A stretch of DNA of 64,000 nt from Parachitinimonas caeni (GCF_030129945.1 NZ_JARRAF010000008.1:124001-188000), one strand, 5' to 3'. Positions 1-9,056 are shown, counted from the first letter of the stretch. Numbers and translations: made by a program. Notes: generated by a model not told the origin, from the letters alone.

Positions 1-245
1 GCAAACCGATTGAAGCATCCCGCAGCTATTGCTTTGTGCCAGAACAAGGGGCGCACGCAGAAATCCGTATTGAGACAGGGGTGACGATTGCAGGGCAATC
101 CTTGCTCGACATGGCGGTTGGCGATTACCGTTCACCCTTGACTCTACAACAAAGCAAGCTTTTAATGCGCAGCCTGCTTACTCAGTTACTGGGTGATGCA
201 CCACTGTATACACGTCGCCTGTTGCAAGACCTGCAGAGCCTGTAA
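1..245 (+). CDS. recO: DNA repair protein RecO, C-terminal end (partial)
   Basis: This open frame enters from the left edge (reading frame from base 3) and ends at TAA 243-245, leaving about 80 residues. The tail has the RecO C-terminal pattern: a FVPEQG-like stretch, LLDMAVGDY, then LMRSLLTQLLGDAPLYTRRL, which matches the end of the family (LMR..L..YLGG.PL.SRELL). RecO works with RecF and RecR to load RecA onto SSB-coated single-stranded DNA. The neighbour pdxJ downstream followed by acpS is the usual recO-pdxJ-acpS order of proteobacteria, which supports the call. The zinc-binding and OB-fold parts lie outside the window and cannot be judged. Confidence 0.82.
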   Translation, partial: KPIEASRSYCFVPEQGAHAEIRIETGVTIAGQSLLDMAVGDYRSPLTLQQSKLLMRSLLTQLLGDAPLYTRRLLQDLQSL

Positions 246-473
246 GCACTACTACCCTCCCGACAGGTCAACCGCCAACGATACCGGCAAGTGGTAGATA
301 TTCAGTACCCGAAGATCTTTAGCAGCGAGTGAGTCATGGGGTCACTGCCCGAGCGAACTTTGAGCCAAGGCGATCAAGCATGCCGATCAGCACACGCAGG
401 TGATGGCGGCATCGGCCTCTCCGCCGCCAGACTCGCACAGCCCAGATATTCAGAATCAACAGAGGAGACACGG

Positions 474-1205
474 ATGATTGCCCTTGGCGTCAACATTGAT
501 CATGTCGCTACACTGCGGCAAGCGCGCGGCACCATCTATCCCAGTCCGACCCAGGCTGCACTTATCGCAGAATCCGCTGGAGCAGACCTCATTACCTTGC
601 ATTTACGGGAAGATCGACGCCACATTGTCGACAACGACGTCTTCGTTATGCGGGCGGCTTTGCAAACCCGCATGAACCTGGAAATGGCCGTTACCGACGA
701 GATGCTCGAAATCGCCCTGCGCGTAAAACCTCAGGATGTCTGTCTGGTGCCAGAACGGCGCGAGGAACGCACCACTGAGGGGGGACTGGATGTTGTGCGT
801 CACTACAATCGTGTCAAGGATTTCACGCGAACCTTGCAGGATGCGGGCATTCGGGTCTCCCTTTTTATCGCCCCAGACGAAGAAGCGCTGCGTGCAGCGC
901 ATGAGTTGGGTGCCCCAGTAGTCGAATTGCATACCGGCGCCTACGCAGAATCGCATGGCGAAGCCATGCAGCAGGAGCTTAGCCGCATCAAGGCCGCCGC
1001 TACGCTGGGGGATGACCTTGGCTTAGTCGTCAATGCGGGACATGGGCTCAACTATCACAACGTCCAACCGATCGCCGCCATACCAAGTATCCGAGAACTC
1101 AATATCGGCCACGCCATTATTGCCCAGGCAATCTGGGTAGGTCTGGCGGACGCTGTTCGAAGCATGAAAGCGCTCATGCGCGAAGCGCAGCAAATGCGGG
1201 GGTAG
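474..1205 (+). CDS. pdxJ: Pyridoxine 5'-phosphate synthase PdxJ
   Basis: PdxJ condenses 1-deoxyxylulose 5-phosphate with 3-amino-2-oxopropyl phosphate to give pyridoxine 5'-phosphate, the last ring-forming step of de novo vitamin B6 synthesis in the cytosol. The 243-residue product has the usual family length and opens with [16 protein letters not shown], the diagnostic N-terminal phosphate-site motif; [12 protein letters not shown] near residue 190 is the second phosphate loop. The frame is open from 336, but ATG 474 is chosen because an AGAGGAG ribosome site lies 7 bases upstream and the family starts there. It ends in TAG, 4 bases before acpS. Homology is very clear; regulation is not visible beyond probable co-transcription with acpS and nagZ. 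Confidence 0.97.
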   Translation: MIALGVNIDHVATLRQARGTIYPSPTQAALIAESAGADLITLHLREDRRHIVDNDVFVMRAALQTRMNLEMAVTDEMLEIALRVKPQDVCLVPERREERTTEGGLDVVRHYNRVKDFTRTLQDAGIRVSLFIAPDEEALRAAHELGAPVVELHTGAYAESHGEAMQQELSRIKAAATLGDDLGLVVNAGHGLNYHNVQPIAAIPSIRELNIGHAIIAQAIWVGLADAVRSMKALMREAQQMRG

Positions 1206-1209
1206 TTGA

Positions 1210-1605
1210 ATGATCTACGGCATTGGAACCGATCTAGTAGAGAACGCCCGCATTGCGGAGCTTTATGAAAAATACGGCGACCGCTTCCTCGGGCAAATCC
1301 TGACCGAGGCGGAACGGGCGGAGTTTGTACAGGCCAAACAACCCGTTGCCTTTCTGGCCAAGCGATTCGCCGCCAAGGAAGCCTTCGCCAAAGCACTGGG
1401 AACGGGGATACGGCACCCGGTTTCATTTGGCAAGATCGGTGTCGGCCACGAGAAAGGGGGGCGCCCCCTGCTGCAATTTGATGATTCAGTGCGCGATTTG
1501 ATGGCTGAACGTGGCGTCAGCCGGGCTCACTTGAGTATTTCGGATGAACACAGCATGACCGCTGCGTTTGTCGTACTGGAAGCAAGCCAGGGAGTATCAG
1601 CGTGA
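1210..1605 (+). CDS. acpS: Holo-[acyl-carrier-protein] synthase AcpS
   Basis: AcpS transfers 4'-phosphopantetheine from coenzyme A to a serine of acyl carrier protein, activating it for fatty acid synthesis. The 131-residue protein has the two signature motifs of the family: IYGIGTDLVENARI at the N-terminus, with the Mg-binding Asp, and FLAKRFAAKEAFAKALGTG around residues 47-65, with the second Mg ligand Glu. Length is normal for bacterial AcpS. It follows pdxJ by 4 bases and overlaps the GTG start of nagZ (GTGA overlap at 1602-1605), so the three genes look like one transcript with translational coupling. Confidence 0.96.
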   Translation: MIYGIGTDLVENARIAELYEKYGDRFLGQILTEAERAEFVQAKQPVAFLAKRFAAKEAFAKALGTGIRHPVSFGKIGVGHEKGGRPLLQFDDSVRDLMAERGVSRAHLSISDEHSMTAAFVVLEASQGVSA

Positions 1606-2696
1606 GCATTCCGAACATCCCCCTAGGCCCTGTCATGGTCGATGTGCAGGGATTCGCACTGACCGAGGAAGAACGGCACCGACTGATTCATCCTCTGGTA
1701 GGTGGCGTGATTCTGTTCTCGCGCAATTTCCAGTCTCCGCAGCAAATTGCCGAGCTATGTAATGCCATCAAGCAACTTCGAACCCCTGCCCTACTGATTG
1801 CCGTCGATCACGAAGGTGGGCGCGTGCAGCGGTTCAGAGAAGGCTTTACCCGTATTCCACCAATGCAGGCAGTAGGAGAGGTATACGATCAATCAGCCGA
1901 TGACGGTTTGGCACTGGCTACCGAAATTGGCTGGATCATCGGCAGTGAACTGGCCGCCTATGGCATCGACTTCAGTTTCACACCCGTTCTGGATGTGAAC
2001 CATCAGCGTTCCGGTGTCATCGGCAATCGCAGCCTGCACCAGAATCCTGCCATCATCACCTTGCTGGCACGCGCCCTGACGGAAGGGCTGCAACAAGCCG
2101 GCATGTCCGCAGTCGGCAAGCATTTCCCTGGTCATGGCTACGTCGAGGCAGACTCCCACCATGCTATTCCTGTAGATGAGCGCAGTCTGGCGCAAATCGA
2201 GCAGGCTGATTTGGTTCCGTTTCGCTCGCTCGCCCAACACGGTATGGCGGCCGTCATGCCCGCCCATGTGGTCTACCCGCAGGTAGATCAACAACCAGCC
2301 GGCTATTCAGCGATCTGGCTTCAACAAATCCTGAGGCAGGCACTCCAGTTTGATGGCGTGATTTTCAGTGACGATCTATGCATGGAAGGTGCTGCAGGCG
2401 CCGGAAGCATCACCGCCAGAGCCGAATTGGCGTTTCAGGCAGGCTGCGACATGGTATTGGTTTGCAACCAACCTGCGCTGGCCGATGAATTGCTGCACAC
2501 GCTGGCACGTACCCCAGACAAACAGAGCCACACGCGTCTGGAACGTATGCGGGCCCAGCCACGTCTAAGCTTGCAGCAACTACAACAAGATGCGCGTTGG
2601 ATGGTGGCCCACCAAAAGATTACGGCGCTATCGCAGAAGCTGGCGGGGATGGATAGCGGCATAACCGTTGGCGAAGCACCTCCTCCCTGCGCCTGA
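1602..2696 (+). CDS. nagZ: Beta-N-acetylhexosaminidase NagZ (GH3)
   Basis: NagZ removes N-acetylglucosamine from anhydro-muropeptides in the cytosol during peptidoglycan recycling. Visible GH3 features are the N-terminal GPVMVDVQG, the DHEGGRVQR substrate motif, KHFPGHG followed by DSHHAIPVDE (the flexible loop with the catalytic Asp/His dyad typical of NagZ), and IFSDDLCMEGA containing the nucleophile Asp. The start is GTG at 1602, overlapping the acpS stop by 4 bases. At 364 residues it is about 20 longer than the E. coli enzyme, the excess being in a poorly conserved C-terminal tail. In bacteria with an inducible ampC beta-lactamase, NagZ products act as inducers; no such gene is in the window. 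Confidence 0.95.
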   Translation: MSIPNIPLGPVMVDVQGFALTEEERHRLIHPLVGGVILFSRNFQSPQQIAELCNAIKQLRTPALLIAVDHEGGRVQRFREGFTRIPPMQAVGEVYDQSADDGLALATEIGWIIGSELAAYGIDFSFTPVLDVNHQRSGVIGNRSLHQNPAIITLLARALTEGLQQAGMSAVGKHFPGHGYVEADSHHAIPVDERSLAQIEQADLVPFRSLAQHGMAAVMPAHVVYPQVDQQPAGYSAIWLQQILRQALQFDGVIFSDDLCMEGAAGAGSITARAELAFQAGCDMVLVCNQPALADELLHTLARTPDKQSHTRLERMRAQPRLSLQQLQQDARWMVAHQKITALSQKLAGMDSGITVGEAPPPCA

Positions 2697-2788
2697 AGCC
2701 CCGCGACCCTCTGGCCGGCAAGCCTCGCTGGCGGAGGGTGCAATGAGTGGTCTATACATAATAGTAACTTCGGAAAAGGAGTTAAGGC

Positions 2789-3169
2789 ATGATCAACCTC
2801 GCACACCAGCCCAACTATGTTGCCGTGACCGTCGCGGGTGAATTCAACTTGGCTGACTATAAGGAGTTCGAGGAAAACGTCCTGTATCAGATCAAATTTC
2901 ATGGTCCAGCAAGTTTGCTGTTTGATTTGACGGAAATGCTCGACTACACACTGGATGTGGTGTGGGAGGAGATTCGTTTCAGCCGCGCGCATCGTCGGGA
3001 CTTCGGCAAGATTGCCGTCGTTACCAATGACCAGTGGGTCACCTGGTCGGCTTGGATTGCCAGACTATTTGTGGATGCTGAGGTACAAATCTTCAGCGAC
3101 ACCACGGAAGCCGAGATCTGGCTCGATTCCGAAGCAGAGCTGGCAAGCCAACAAAATCCGTCCAGCTGA
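2789..3169 (+). CDS. SpoIIAA/STAS-like protein (DUF3478 type)
   Basis: A 126-residue cytosolic protein without signal peptide or membrane segment. The pattern is of the SpoIIAA-like STAS fold: short beta strands (VAVTVAGEFNLADY), then SLLFDLTEMLDY, a helix DVVWEEIRFSRAHRRDFGKIAVV, and IFSDTTEAEIWL near the end. Members of this family are small stand-alone proteins of unknown function. A good ribosome site (AAGGAG about 10 bases upstream) supports ATG 2789. It lies 92 bases after nagZ with AT-rich sequence (CTATACATAATAG around 2750-2762) that could hold its own -10. A MITE begins 89 bases after the stop. Confidence 0.75.
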   Translation: MINLAHQPNYVAVTVAGEFNLADYKEFEENVLYQIKFHGPASLLFDLTEMLDYTLDVVWEEIRFSRAHRRDFGKIAVVTNDQWVTWSAWIARLFVDAEVQIFSDTTEAEIWLDSEAELASQQNPSS

Positions 3170-3257
3170 TTGCCGTCGCGGAGTATCCAGTGCAAGCCAG
3201 ACTCTCCGCCGGTCACGAGGTACTTTCGACCTCGCGGGGCCATATGTAGATGGCCAC

Positions 3258-3471
3258 CTAGGCTCTGTTGACAATTTGTTTTCAGCCGCGCCGGATTTGG
3301 GCCTGCTGCAGTATTGACTGTCAGGCTGTTGGCTTACGTCGCCATGCAGTACAGCCTGTGCGCCCAGACGGGAAACCGCGTGGCTTACCACCAAGCGGCA
3401 CGCTTTTCGCCTTTCATCCGGCCCAAATCCGACGAAACGCGATCCGAAAACAAAATGTCAACCGAGCCTAG
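3258..3471. mobile_element. MITE, group I, copy 1 (214 bp)
   Basis: The ends are inverted repeats: CTAGGCTCTGTTGACA at 3258 and TGTCAACCGAGCCTAG ending at 3471, with CTAG at both ends as likely 4-bp target duplication or part of the TIR. The inside is palindrome-rich, with CCGGATTTGGGCCTGCTGC facing GGCCCAAATCCG. Its reverse complement matches the left half of the element at 41424 closely (shared runs such as TTTCGTCGGATTTGGGCC and GGTAAGCCACGCGGTTTCCC). There is no ORF for a transposase. It fills most of the gap between the STAS-like gene and the next gene. Confidence 0.8.
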
Positions 3472-3595
3472 CGCCAACAAGTATTTCATGCGATGTTGGC
3501 ATTCCGGATGCAAGTGGCAGGAACTGCGTATAACCATAAAGCTGCGTCTTGATTGAGGGCTTGAAATCGCTTCTTGTTGAACTGCCTTCAAATCC

Positions 3596-3626
3596 TTGAC
3601 AAGCCTAGCCTCACGTTGAATATGAC
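3596..3626 (+). promoter_or_regulatory. Possible sigma-70 promoter
   Basis: A perfect -35 hexamer TTGACA (3596-3601) is followed 18-19 bases later by ATATGA/TATGAC (3620-3626). It sits about 80 bases before ATG 3705, the chosen start of the large hypothetical gene. The spacing is slightly long, so strength is uncertain. Confidence 0.4.
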
Positions 3627-3704
3627 ACATACCGATTGGTAATTTGTCATAATCCCCACACTTACCTTATTTCTTTGGCGGCAACTGGCTGCCGGCGGGC
3701 ATCG

Positions 3705-5426
3705 ATGCGGGAAATACTGAATTCGATCAATTCCTTGTTCAACCGAGAACAAGATCCTTTCGAGAGTCCCAAATCTGCGGCCTCTTGGATGAAGAAGATC
3801 CGCCTGACCGAGGTATCAGCCCAGCTGGGCAAGGTACAAGAGGCGGTACATCGTTTTGCTCAAAAAGACCACCCCCTGAATCTGGCAGCCCTGCAGGCAC
3901 TGCTGCTGATTGACGAACAGGCACAACCTGCCTTCGATCTGGTTCGGCAGCAATATATTCAGAACCCGAGAATGTCGAAGCAGATTGAAGAAAAGCTATG
4001 GCAAGACATTGTCGGCTTTTCGCGCGATATGCTGGCGGCCTACCAGCGCTTTGTTCTGCTGGAGGAACCCAAGCCCGAAGAGGCTTCGGAGTTTCAGAAG
4101 CTGACAGCGATCATGCTGGCCCGGGCGTTGCACTACATCAGCATTCAGATGAAGTGGCATTTTTTCCGGTTTTCAGCGCCGGACCCCAAACTCTGGAGTG
4201 CCGCCCATCAGATCTATCGGCTGTCTGAAGTCAGCGATGTCGATAGCGATCCCTTTTCGCTCTACCCTGCCCTGTCCTCGCCCACAACCTCCTGCGCGGA
4301 TGAGTACGTGCAGATCATGATGTTGGCGACCCTCAACAATGGCAATTTCAGCTTTCGGCAGTTTGACTGGGCCGATAGATGGCTGGATTCCTGGTCGCGC
4401 CATATTCAGATCGAGCGCAAGTACCGCGCCAATGTCCACCAGTTTTGTCTGAATCTGCAGGAGCCCGCAGGCCCCAGCAAGATTCACGATCAAGTTGATG
4501 GCGAAACGATGCGCTATTGGGGGGTGATCGAGTTGCTGGCTGAGATGACCAAGATCATCAAGCAGCTGGAGGCCGGCGAAAGTCCGCAACGCCTCGGCTT
4601 GGGCGACGACTGCCGCATGCCGGGTTGCCTGGACTTCATGAAGCAGCTGGAAATCCTTTGGTCACGCGAGCTGACCCATCAGATTCACCGCAGCGAGCGC
4701 CACAAGGTCAATAAATTGGTGGAAGTGGTGCAGGGCCTGAACAATATCTTTCAGGCAATCCGGCAGGATGATGACCGCATCATGTCTGTGCAGACGATGA
4801 AGCGCACGCCTGAGAGCGCCGAAGTCATGGACATGAAACTCTATGGCTTCGTGACCGACCGCACAAAGCAACGCATGGCGGAAATGCAGAACAAGCACTC
4901 GAGCTATGCACCTCGCCATCTGGAAACCGTGTCGTGGGTGCTTGAGAACCAGAGTGAAGGCGGTTTCGGCGCTGTATTGCCAGTCAATGGCAACGACTGG
5001 GTGCGTCTAGGCGTGCTGGTTGGCATGCGTAACGACGCCAACAGCAACTGGATTCTGGCGGTGATTCGTCGGCTTAACCGGATTGATACCGAGCATCTGT
5101 ACGCCGGGCTGCAGATCCTCTCTACCGCCTCGGTGTCTGTCACCATGCGGTCGGAAGACGAGCATCGCCGCCCATCTGCCTTGTCGATGAGCGCCGATGG
5201 CCTGGATACCTTCGGTGCGATTGTGCCGCGCTTGGGCCTGTACATTCCGCACCAAACCGAAGGCAAACGCATCAATACCATGCTGATCCAGGCAGCAGAC
5301 TACTCAATGGATCGCTTCTACCACGTCACCGCCCGCGATAAGCATTTCACGGTGAAGTTGGGTGATATGCTGGAAAAAGGACCGGACTGGATCTGGTCTT
5401 CGGTCGATCTCCTGCGCAAAGACTAG
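3705..5426 (+). CDS. Conserved hypothetical protein with PilZ-like C-terminal motif
   Basis: A 573-residue soluble protein with no signal peptide. The first 390 residues are alpha-helical with no motif I recognise. At residues 404-420 there is RHLETVSWVLENQSEGG, in which NQSEGG fits the PilZ second motif [D/N]xSxxG; the usual RxxxR first motif is not convincing, so c-di-GMP binding is only a suggestion. After it come beta-strand-like segments (DWVRLGVLVGMR, WILAVIRRLNRID). The frame is open from 3636 but ATG 3705 fits better with the promoter candidate upstream. The stop TAG (5424-5426) coincides with the terminal CTAG of a MITE, so the annotated C-terminus ends exactly where the element begins. 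It stands alone between two MITEs. Confidence 0.7.
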   Translation: MREILNSINSLFNREQDPFESPKSAASWMKKIRLTEVSAQLGKVQEAVHRFAQKDHPLNLAALQALLLIDEQAQPAFDLVRQQYIQNPRMSKQIEEKLWQDIVGFSRDMLAAYQRFVLLEEPKPEEASEFQKLTAIMLARALHYISIQMKWHFFRFSAPDPKLWSAAHQIYRLSEVSDVDSDPFSLYPALSSPTTSCADEYVQIMMLATLNNGNFSFRQFDWADRWLDSWSRHIQIERKYRANVHQFCLNLQEPAGPSKIHDQVDGETMRYWGVIELLAEMTKIIKQLEAGESPQRLGLGDDCRMPGCLDFMKQLEILWSRELTHQIHRSERHKVNKLVEVVQGLNNIFQAIRQDDDRIMSVQTMKRTPESAEVMDMKLYGFVTDRTKQRMAEMQNKHSSYAPRHLETVSWVLENQSEGGFGAVLPVNGNDWVRLGVLVGMRNDANSNWILAVIRRLNRIDTEHLYAGLQILSTASVSVTMRSEDEHRRPSALSMSADGLDTFGAIVPRLGLYIPHQTEGKRINTMLIQAADYSMDRFYHVTARDKHFTVKLGDMLEKGPDWIWSSVDLLRKD

Positions 5427-5695
5427 GTTCTGTTGACATAAGGTTTACAGTCGCGCCGAGCCGAGTTTTGGGGCAGGGCTAGGCAGGGTAAGCGCGGTTT
5501 AGCGAGCTAAATAAGCGAACCCTAACGACGCACTGCCCCAAAAATCGACCCGGCCCGCAGGGTTTCACCGGAAAACGGCCTGGACCTGTGTTGCAGAGCG
5601 CTTGCATAGAATGACTATGCGGCGCGCTCTGCGCCTTGCTCCAGGCCATTTTCCGGTGAAACGCGATCTGCAAACCTTACGTCAACAGAACCTAG
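5423..5695. mobile_element. MITE, group I, copy 2 (273 bp)
   Basis: Terminal inverted repeats are CTAGGTTCTGTTGACATAAG at 5423 and ACGTCAACAGAACCTAG ending at 5695. Next to the left end is a block of about 50 bases (GGCAGGGTAAGCGCGGTTTAGC onwards, 5484-5532) that recurs in the copies at 14415 and, inverted, at 41424. The right arm is a long imperfect inverted repeat: GTTTCACCGGAAAA pairs with TTTTCCGGTGAAAC, and CAGAGCGC faces GCGCTCTG inside it. No transposase ORF. The left TAG is the stop codon of the upstream gene. Confidence 0.88.
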
Positions 5696-5740
5696 GTTCT
5701 GTTGACGTTGAATTTCCAGAACGGCAATTCAACGGCGGCA
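5692..5740 (+). repeat. Abutting solo MITE terminus
   Basis: A second left-type end, CTAGGTTCTGTTGACGTTGAA, starts in the same CTAG (5692-5695) that closes copy 2. It is followed by a small hairpin, GTTGAATT facing AATTCAAC. I found no matching right end before the permease gene at 5826, so this is a truncated second insertion or a tandem remnant. Confidence 0.6.
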
Positions 5741-5825
5741 GACCCGGAGGCAGTACGGCGATTCTGCTACCAGCGGGCAGCAAATCGCCGTTTTACATTC
5801 CCCGTACGACTGCGCTGACCAGACA

Positions 5826-8303
5826 CTATGAGTGGTTCAGGGCGCGTAACGGGGGCGTCGCCAGTACCTTGCGCAGCAAAGGCCAGGCGGCAAGCAGCAC
5901 CCCGGCAGCACCGCCGACCAGCCCCCCCACGGGCAAATACCAGTTGAAGTTCCACCCCAGCTCAAACAGCTTGCTGGCAGCCAAAGCACCCGTCAGCAAG
6001 GCAGCCAGACCGGCCAGCACTCCTGCTACCCCGCCTACCATCAACAGCTCGGTACTCATGGCCTGCCACACCACCCTGCTCGAAGCGCCAAGCGTTCGTA
6101 GAATCGCGGCCTCCCGTCTGCGCTCATCCTGCGTTGACAGTGTTGCGGCATAGAGCACGGTTAATCCCGCCAGCAAGCTGAATGCAAACACATATTCAAT
6201 CGCCTCTGCGGCCCGGGTCAGCATGGAACGAACCTCATTCAGAATCACGGTGACATCGATAATTGTCAGGTTCGGATAAGTTCGTACCAAGCCATTCACA
6301 AATGCCTGCTTGTCGGCCCTCACATGAAAGCTGGTGAGATAGCTGGCAGGCACCCCGCCCAGCAGGGCGTGGCTGCCCACGACAAAGAAATTGGGCTGGA
6401 ATGAATCCCAATTCACCTTGCGCAGGCTGGTAACAGGTGCTTCAAAGCGTCGGCCATCAATCATGAATACCAGCCTGTCGCCCAGTTTGATGCCCAAGCG
6501 CTCGGCCAGACTTTCCTCAACCGAAAATTCTGGCACCGCGTCATTTAGCGGTCGACCAGCGACCAGGCGATTGTCCTTGCGCAGCGAGTCTCCCCAGGAG
6601 AGATTGAACTCACGCTCCGCCAGATTACGCGCCCGCTCATCCTTATAGCTGTCTGGCTTCAGCACCTTGTCTCCAATCGACAGCAAGCGTGCCCGGATCA
6701 TCGGCGCAAAAGTCGGGGCAGTCATACCGTTGGCGCGGAAGGCGGAAGCAATCGGTGCCCGCTGATCTGGCTGGATATTGATTCCAAAACGATTGGGTGC
6801 ATCGGGTGGCAGCGATCGCGCCCAAGCGGAAAGCAAGTCTCCACGCACCACCACCAGCAGCAACAACGCCATTATCCCCAGGGATAACGCCACAATCTGC
6901 GCCACCGACATAACCCGGCGCCGGGCCAGATTGGCCACGCCAAAACGAAACCCCGGCCCCAACGGCAAAGCCAGATGCGTGCTTAGCCACAACAGCAGCC
7001 AGGCTCCTGTCGCAGACAACAAGATGGTGCCGCCCATTCCGGCGAGCGCCAGGGCAGCCAGCAGGGCATCGCCAGCCTGCCAGCCAATCAGGCCGCACAG
7101 AACCAGAGCTCCCAAGCCCCAGGCCACGCGCTCGTTGGCGGCGGGTGCCAGATCACGCCGGATCACTCTCAGTGGCGACACCTTTTGCAGACGCAACAAA
7201 GGCGGCAAGCAGAAGCCAAACAGCAACGTCACGCCAACCGTAAAGCCACTCAATGCCGGCCACCAGGACAATGGCGGCAAGTCGGTCTTCACAAAGGTTG
7301 CCAAGCTGCTGACCAAGGCAAAATGCGCCATTACCCCAACACCGAGCCCCAGTGCACCAGCCAGCAAGGCAAGCAACACATACTGCCGCAGGAACAGGCT
7401 GACAATCAGGCGCTGGCTGGCCCCCAATGTGCGTAACAACGCTACCGGATCAAGATGCCGCTCAACATAACGGCGCGCTGCCAGCGATATGGAAGCAGCT
7501 GCCAGAAAGACACTGACCAGCGCTGACAAGCGCAGAAAGCGCTCCGAACGTTCGAGCGATGTTCTGACTTCAGGCCGAGCCTCCCGCACGTCCTCGATAC
7601 GCTGGCCGCGCTGCAGTTTTGGCGCCGCCCAGGCCCGATACGCCTTGATGGCATCAGCAGGCCCGGCCAGCAGCAAGCGGTAGCGAATCCGGCTGCCTGT
7701 CTGAATCAAGCCCGTGGACGCCACATCGGCCGCCGGGATCAGCAGACGGGGCACAAAATTGTAGAGATCCATCGCCGCATCCGGCTCCCGCTGGATCGCC
7801 TCGACAATCCGGAACGAGCGTTCACCCAGAACAATGGTGTCCCCGGGTTTGAGGCCGAGGCTATCGAAAAGACGTTGGTCGCCCCAGGCCGTACCGGGGC
7901 TTGGCGCCGCCACCGTTTCGCGGTAGCTGTCCGGCCGTCCCAGCCGCACTTTGCCACGCAGCGGATAATTGGGCGTCACGGCCTTGATGGTGGTCAGCTG
8001 TGCCTTGTCGCCGATCTGCACCATGCTGGGAAAAATCGTCGTCTGCGCCAGCGCGAGGTTCAGACGCTTGGCCTCGGCGCGAAAAGCATCAGGAATCGGC
8101 TGATCGGCACTCATCACCAAGTCTGCTGCCAGCATCTGGTCAGCTTCCCGCTCCAACGCCCTTGCTACACGATCGGTAAACAAACCGACGCTGCTCATCG
8201 CCGCAATGGCCACCACCAGGGCCACCAGCATCACCGTCAGTTCGCCGGCCCGTAGATCGCGCCGCAACATCCTGGCGGCCAAGCTCCATCCTGCGGCAAC
8301 CAT
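5826..8303 (-). CDS. ybbP: ABC transporter permease, FtsX-like (YbbP family)
   Basis: A large inner-membrane permease of about 825 residues. It has an N-terminal membrane anchor (MLVALVVAIAAMSSVGLF), a periplasmic MacB-like region, a central set of transmembrane segments around residues 240-490 and a C-terminal FtsX triad (VFAFSLLAGLTVLYAATL; LLMVGGVAGVLAGLAALLTG; WYLPVGGLVGGAAGVLLAAW). The family works with YbbA as an export or release ABC system; the substrate is not established, although E. coli ybbAP sits beside tesA as here. The start at 8303 forms a TAATG overlap with the ybbA stop, so the two are translationally coupled. An upstream in-frame ATG at 8360 lies inside ybbA and is unlikely. 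Confidence 0.88.
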   Translation of the reverse strand: MVAAGWSLAARMLRRDLRAGELTVMLVALVVAIAAMSSVGLFTDRVARALEREADQMLAADLVMSADQPIPDAFRAEAKRLNLALAQTTIFPSMVQIGDKAQLTTIKAVTPNYPLRGKVRLGRPDSYRETVAAPSPGTAWGDQRLFDSLGLKPGDTIVLGERSFRIVEAIQREPDAAMDLYNFVPRLLIPAADVASTGLIQTGSRIRYRLLLAGPADAIKAYRAWAAPKLQRGQRIEDVREARPEVRTSLERSERFLRLSALVSVFLAAASISLAARRYVERHLDPVALLRTLGASQRLIVSLFLRQYVLLALLAGALGLGVGVMAHFALVSSLATFVKTDLPPLSWWPALSGFTVGVTLLFGFCLPPLLRLQKVSPLRVIRRDLAPAANERVAWGLGALVLCGLIGWQAGDALLAALALAGMGGTILLSATGAWLLLWLSTHLALPLGPGFRFGVANLARRRVMSVAQIVALSLGIMALLLLVVVRGDLLSAWARSLPPDAPNRFGINIQPDQRAPIASAFRANGMTAPTFAPMIRARLLSIGDKVLKPDSYKDERARNLAEREFNLSWGDSLRKDNRLVAGRPLNDAVPEFSVEESLAERLGIKLGDRLVFMIDGRRFEAPVTSLRKVNWDSFQPNFFVVGSHALLGGVPASYLTSFHVRADKQAFVNGLVRTYPNLTIIDVTVILNEVRSMLTRAAEAIEYVFAFSLLAGLTVLYAATLSTQDERRREAAILRTLGASSRVVWQAMSTELLMVGGVAGVLAGLAALLTGALAASKLFELGWNFNWYLPVGGLVGGAAGVLLAAWPLLRKVLATPPLRALNHS

Positions 8304-9007
8304 TACACGCCCTCCCGTTCGACGACCTTGCCACCCGCCAGCCGCAACCGGCATTGGCAACGCTGGGCCAGACGGTCATCATGCGTGACCAGCACCAGCG
8401 TCGTGGCATGCTCGCGATTCAGGTCAAACAGCAGATCAATAATTGCCGCCCCCGTCTGCGTATCCAGATTGCCGGTTGGCTCATCGGCAAACAGCAGGTC
8501 GGGCGTGGTGGCAAATGCCCGTGCAATCGCCACCCGCTGTTGTTCGCCGCCCGACAGCTGCTTGGGATAATGCCTCAGCCGCTCCCCCAAACCCACCCGA
8601 CGCAGGATCGCCTCGGCCTCGCGCCGGGCATTGGCGCGGCCAGCCAGCTCCAGCGGTAGCGCGGCGTTATCCAAGGCGGTCAGCGCACCAAGCAGCTGGA
8701 AGGACTGGAACACAAAGCCGATACGCTCCGCACGCAATTTGGCCCTGCCATCCTCGTCAAGCCGGTTCAGCGACTGGCCAACCAGCGTAACCTCGCCCGA
8801 CGTAGGCATATCCAGCCCCGCCAACAATCCAAGCAGAGTAGACTTGCCCGAGCCCGAGGCACCGACAATCGCCAGGCTGGCTGCGGGCGGCAACTCGAAG
8901 CCAACCGAGTCTAGAATGGTCAGTGTGTCAGTCTGCATACCGACTTGCTTGGTCAAACCTTCAGCCCGCACAATCGGGCCCTTTGCAAATTCTGGGGTCA
9001 TAGACAT
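8303..9007 (-). CDS. ybbA: ABC transporter ATP-binding protein YbbA
   Basis: A 234-residue ATPase of the LolD/MacB class. Walker A is GASGSGKST, the Q-loop lies in VFQSFQLL, the signature is LSGGEQQRVAIARAF, Walker B is LLFADEPTGNLD and the switch His is in LVTHD. All catalytic residues are present. It is coupled to the permease gene by a TAATG overlap and is divergent from tesA, the same order as ybbA-ybbP/tesA in E. coli. ATG 9007 is only 49 bases from the chosen tesA start, leaving little room for two promoters; a solo MITE end lies in that gap. Confidence 0.93.
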   Translation of the reverse strand: MSMTPEFAKGPIVRAEGLTKQVGMQTDTLTILDSVGFELPPAASLAIVGASGSGKSTLLGLLAGLDMPTSGEVTLVGQSLNRLDEDGRAKLRAERIGFVFQSFQLLGALTALDNAALPLELAGRANARREAEAILRRVGLGERLRHYPKQLSGGEQQRVAIARAFATTPDLLFADEPTGNLDTQTGAAIIDLLFDLNREHATTLVLVTHDDRLAQRCQCRLRLAGGKVVEREGV

Positions 9008-9027
9008 GTTGGAAATGCGTTGGGTAT

Positions 9028-9042
9028 CAGGTTCTGTTGACT
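9028..9042 (+). repeat. Solo MITE terminus in the ybbA/tesA gap
   Basis: CAGGTTCTGTTGACT matches the outer 14 bases of the group I element end (CTAGGTTCTGTTGAC). No partner end is visible nearby, so it looks like a remnant. It occupies a third of the 49-base divergent intergenic region. Confidence 0.5.
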
Positions 9043-9056
9043 TTGGTCTGGCGATT

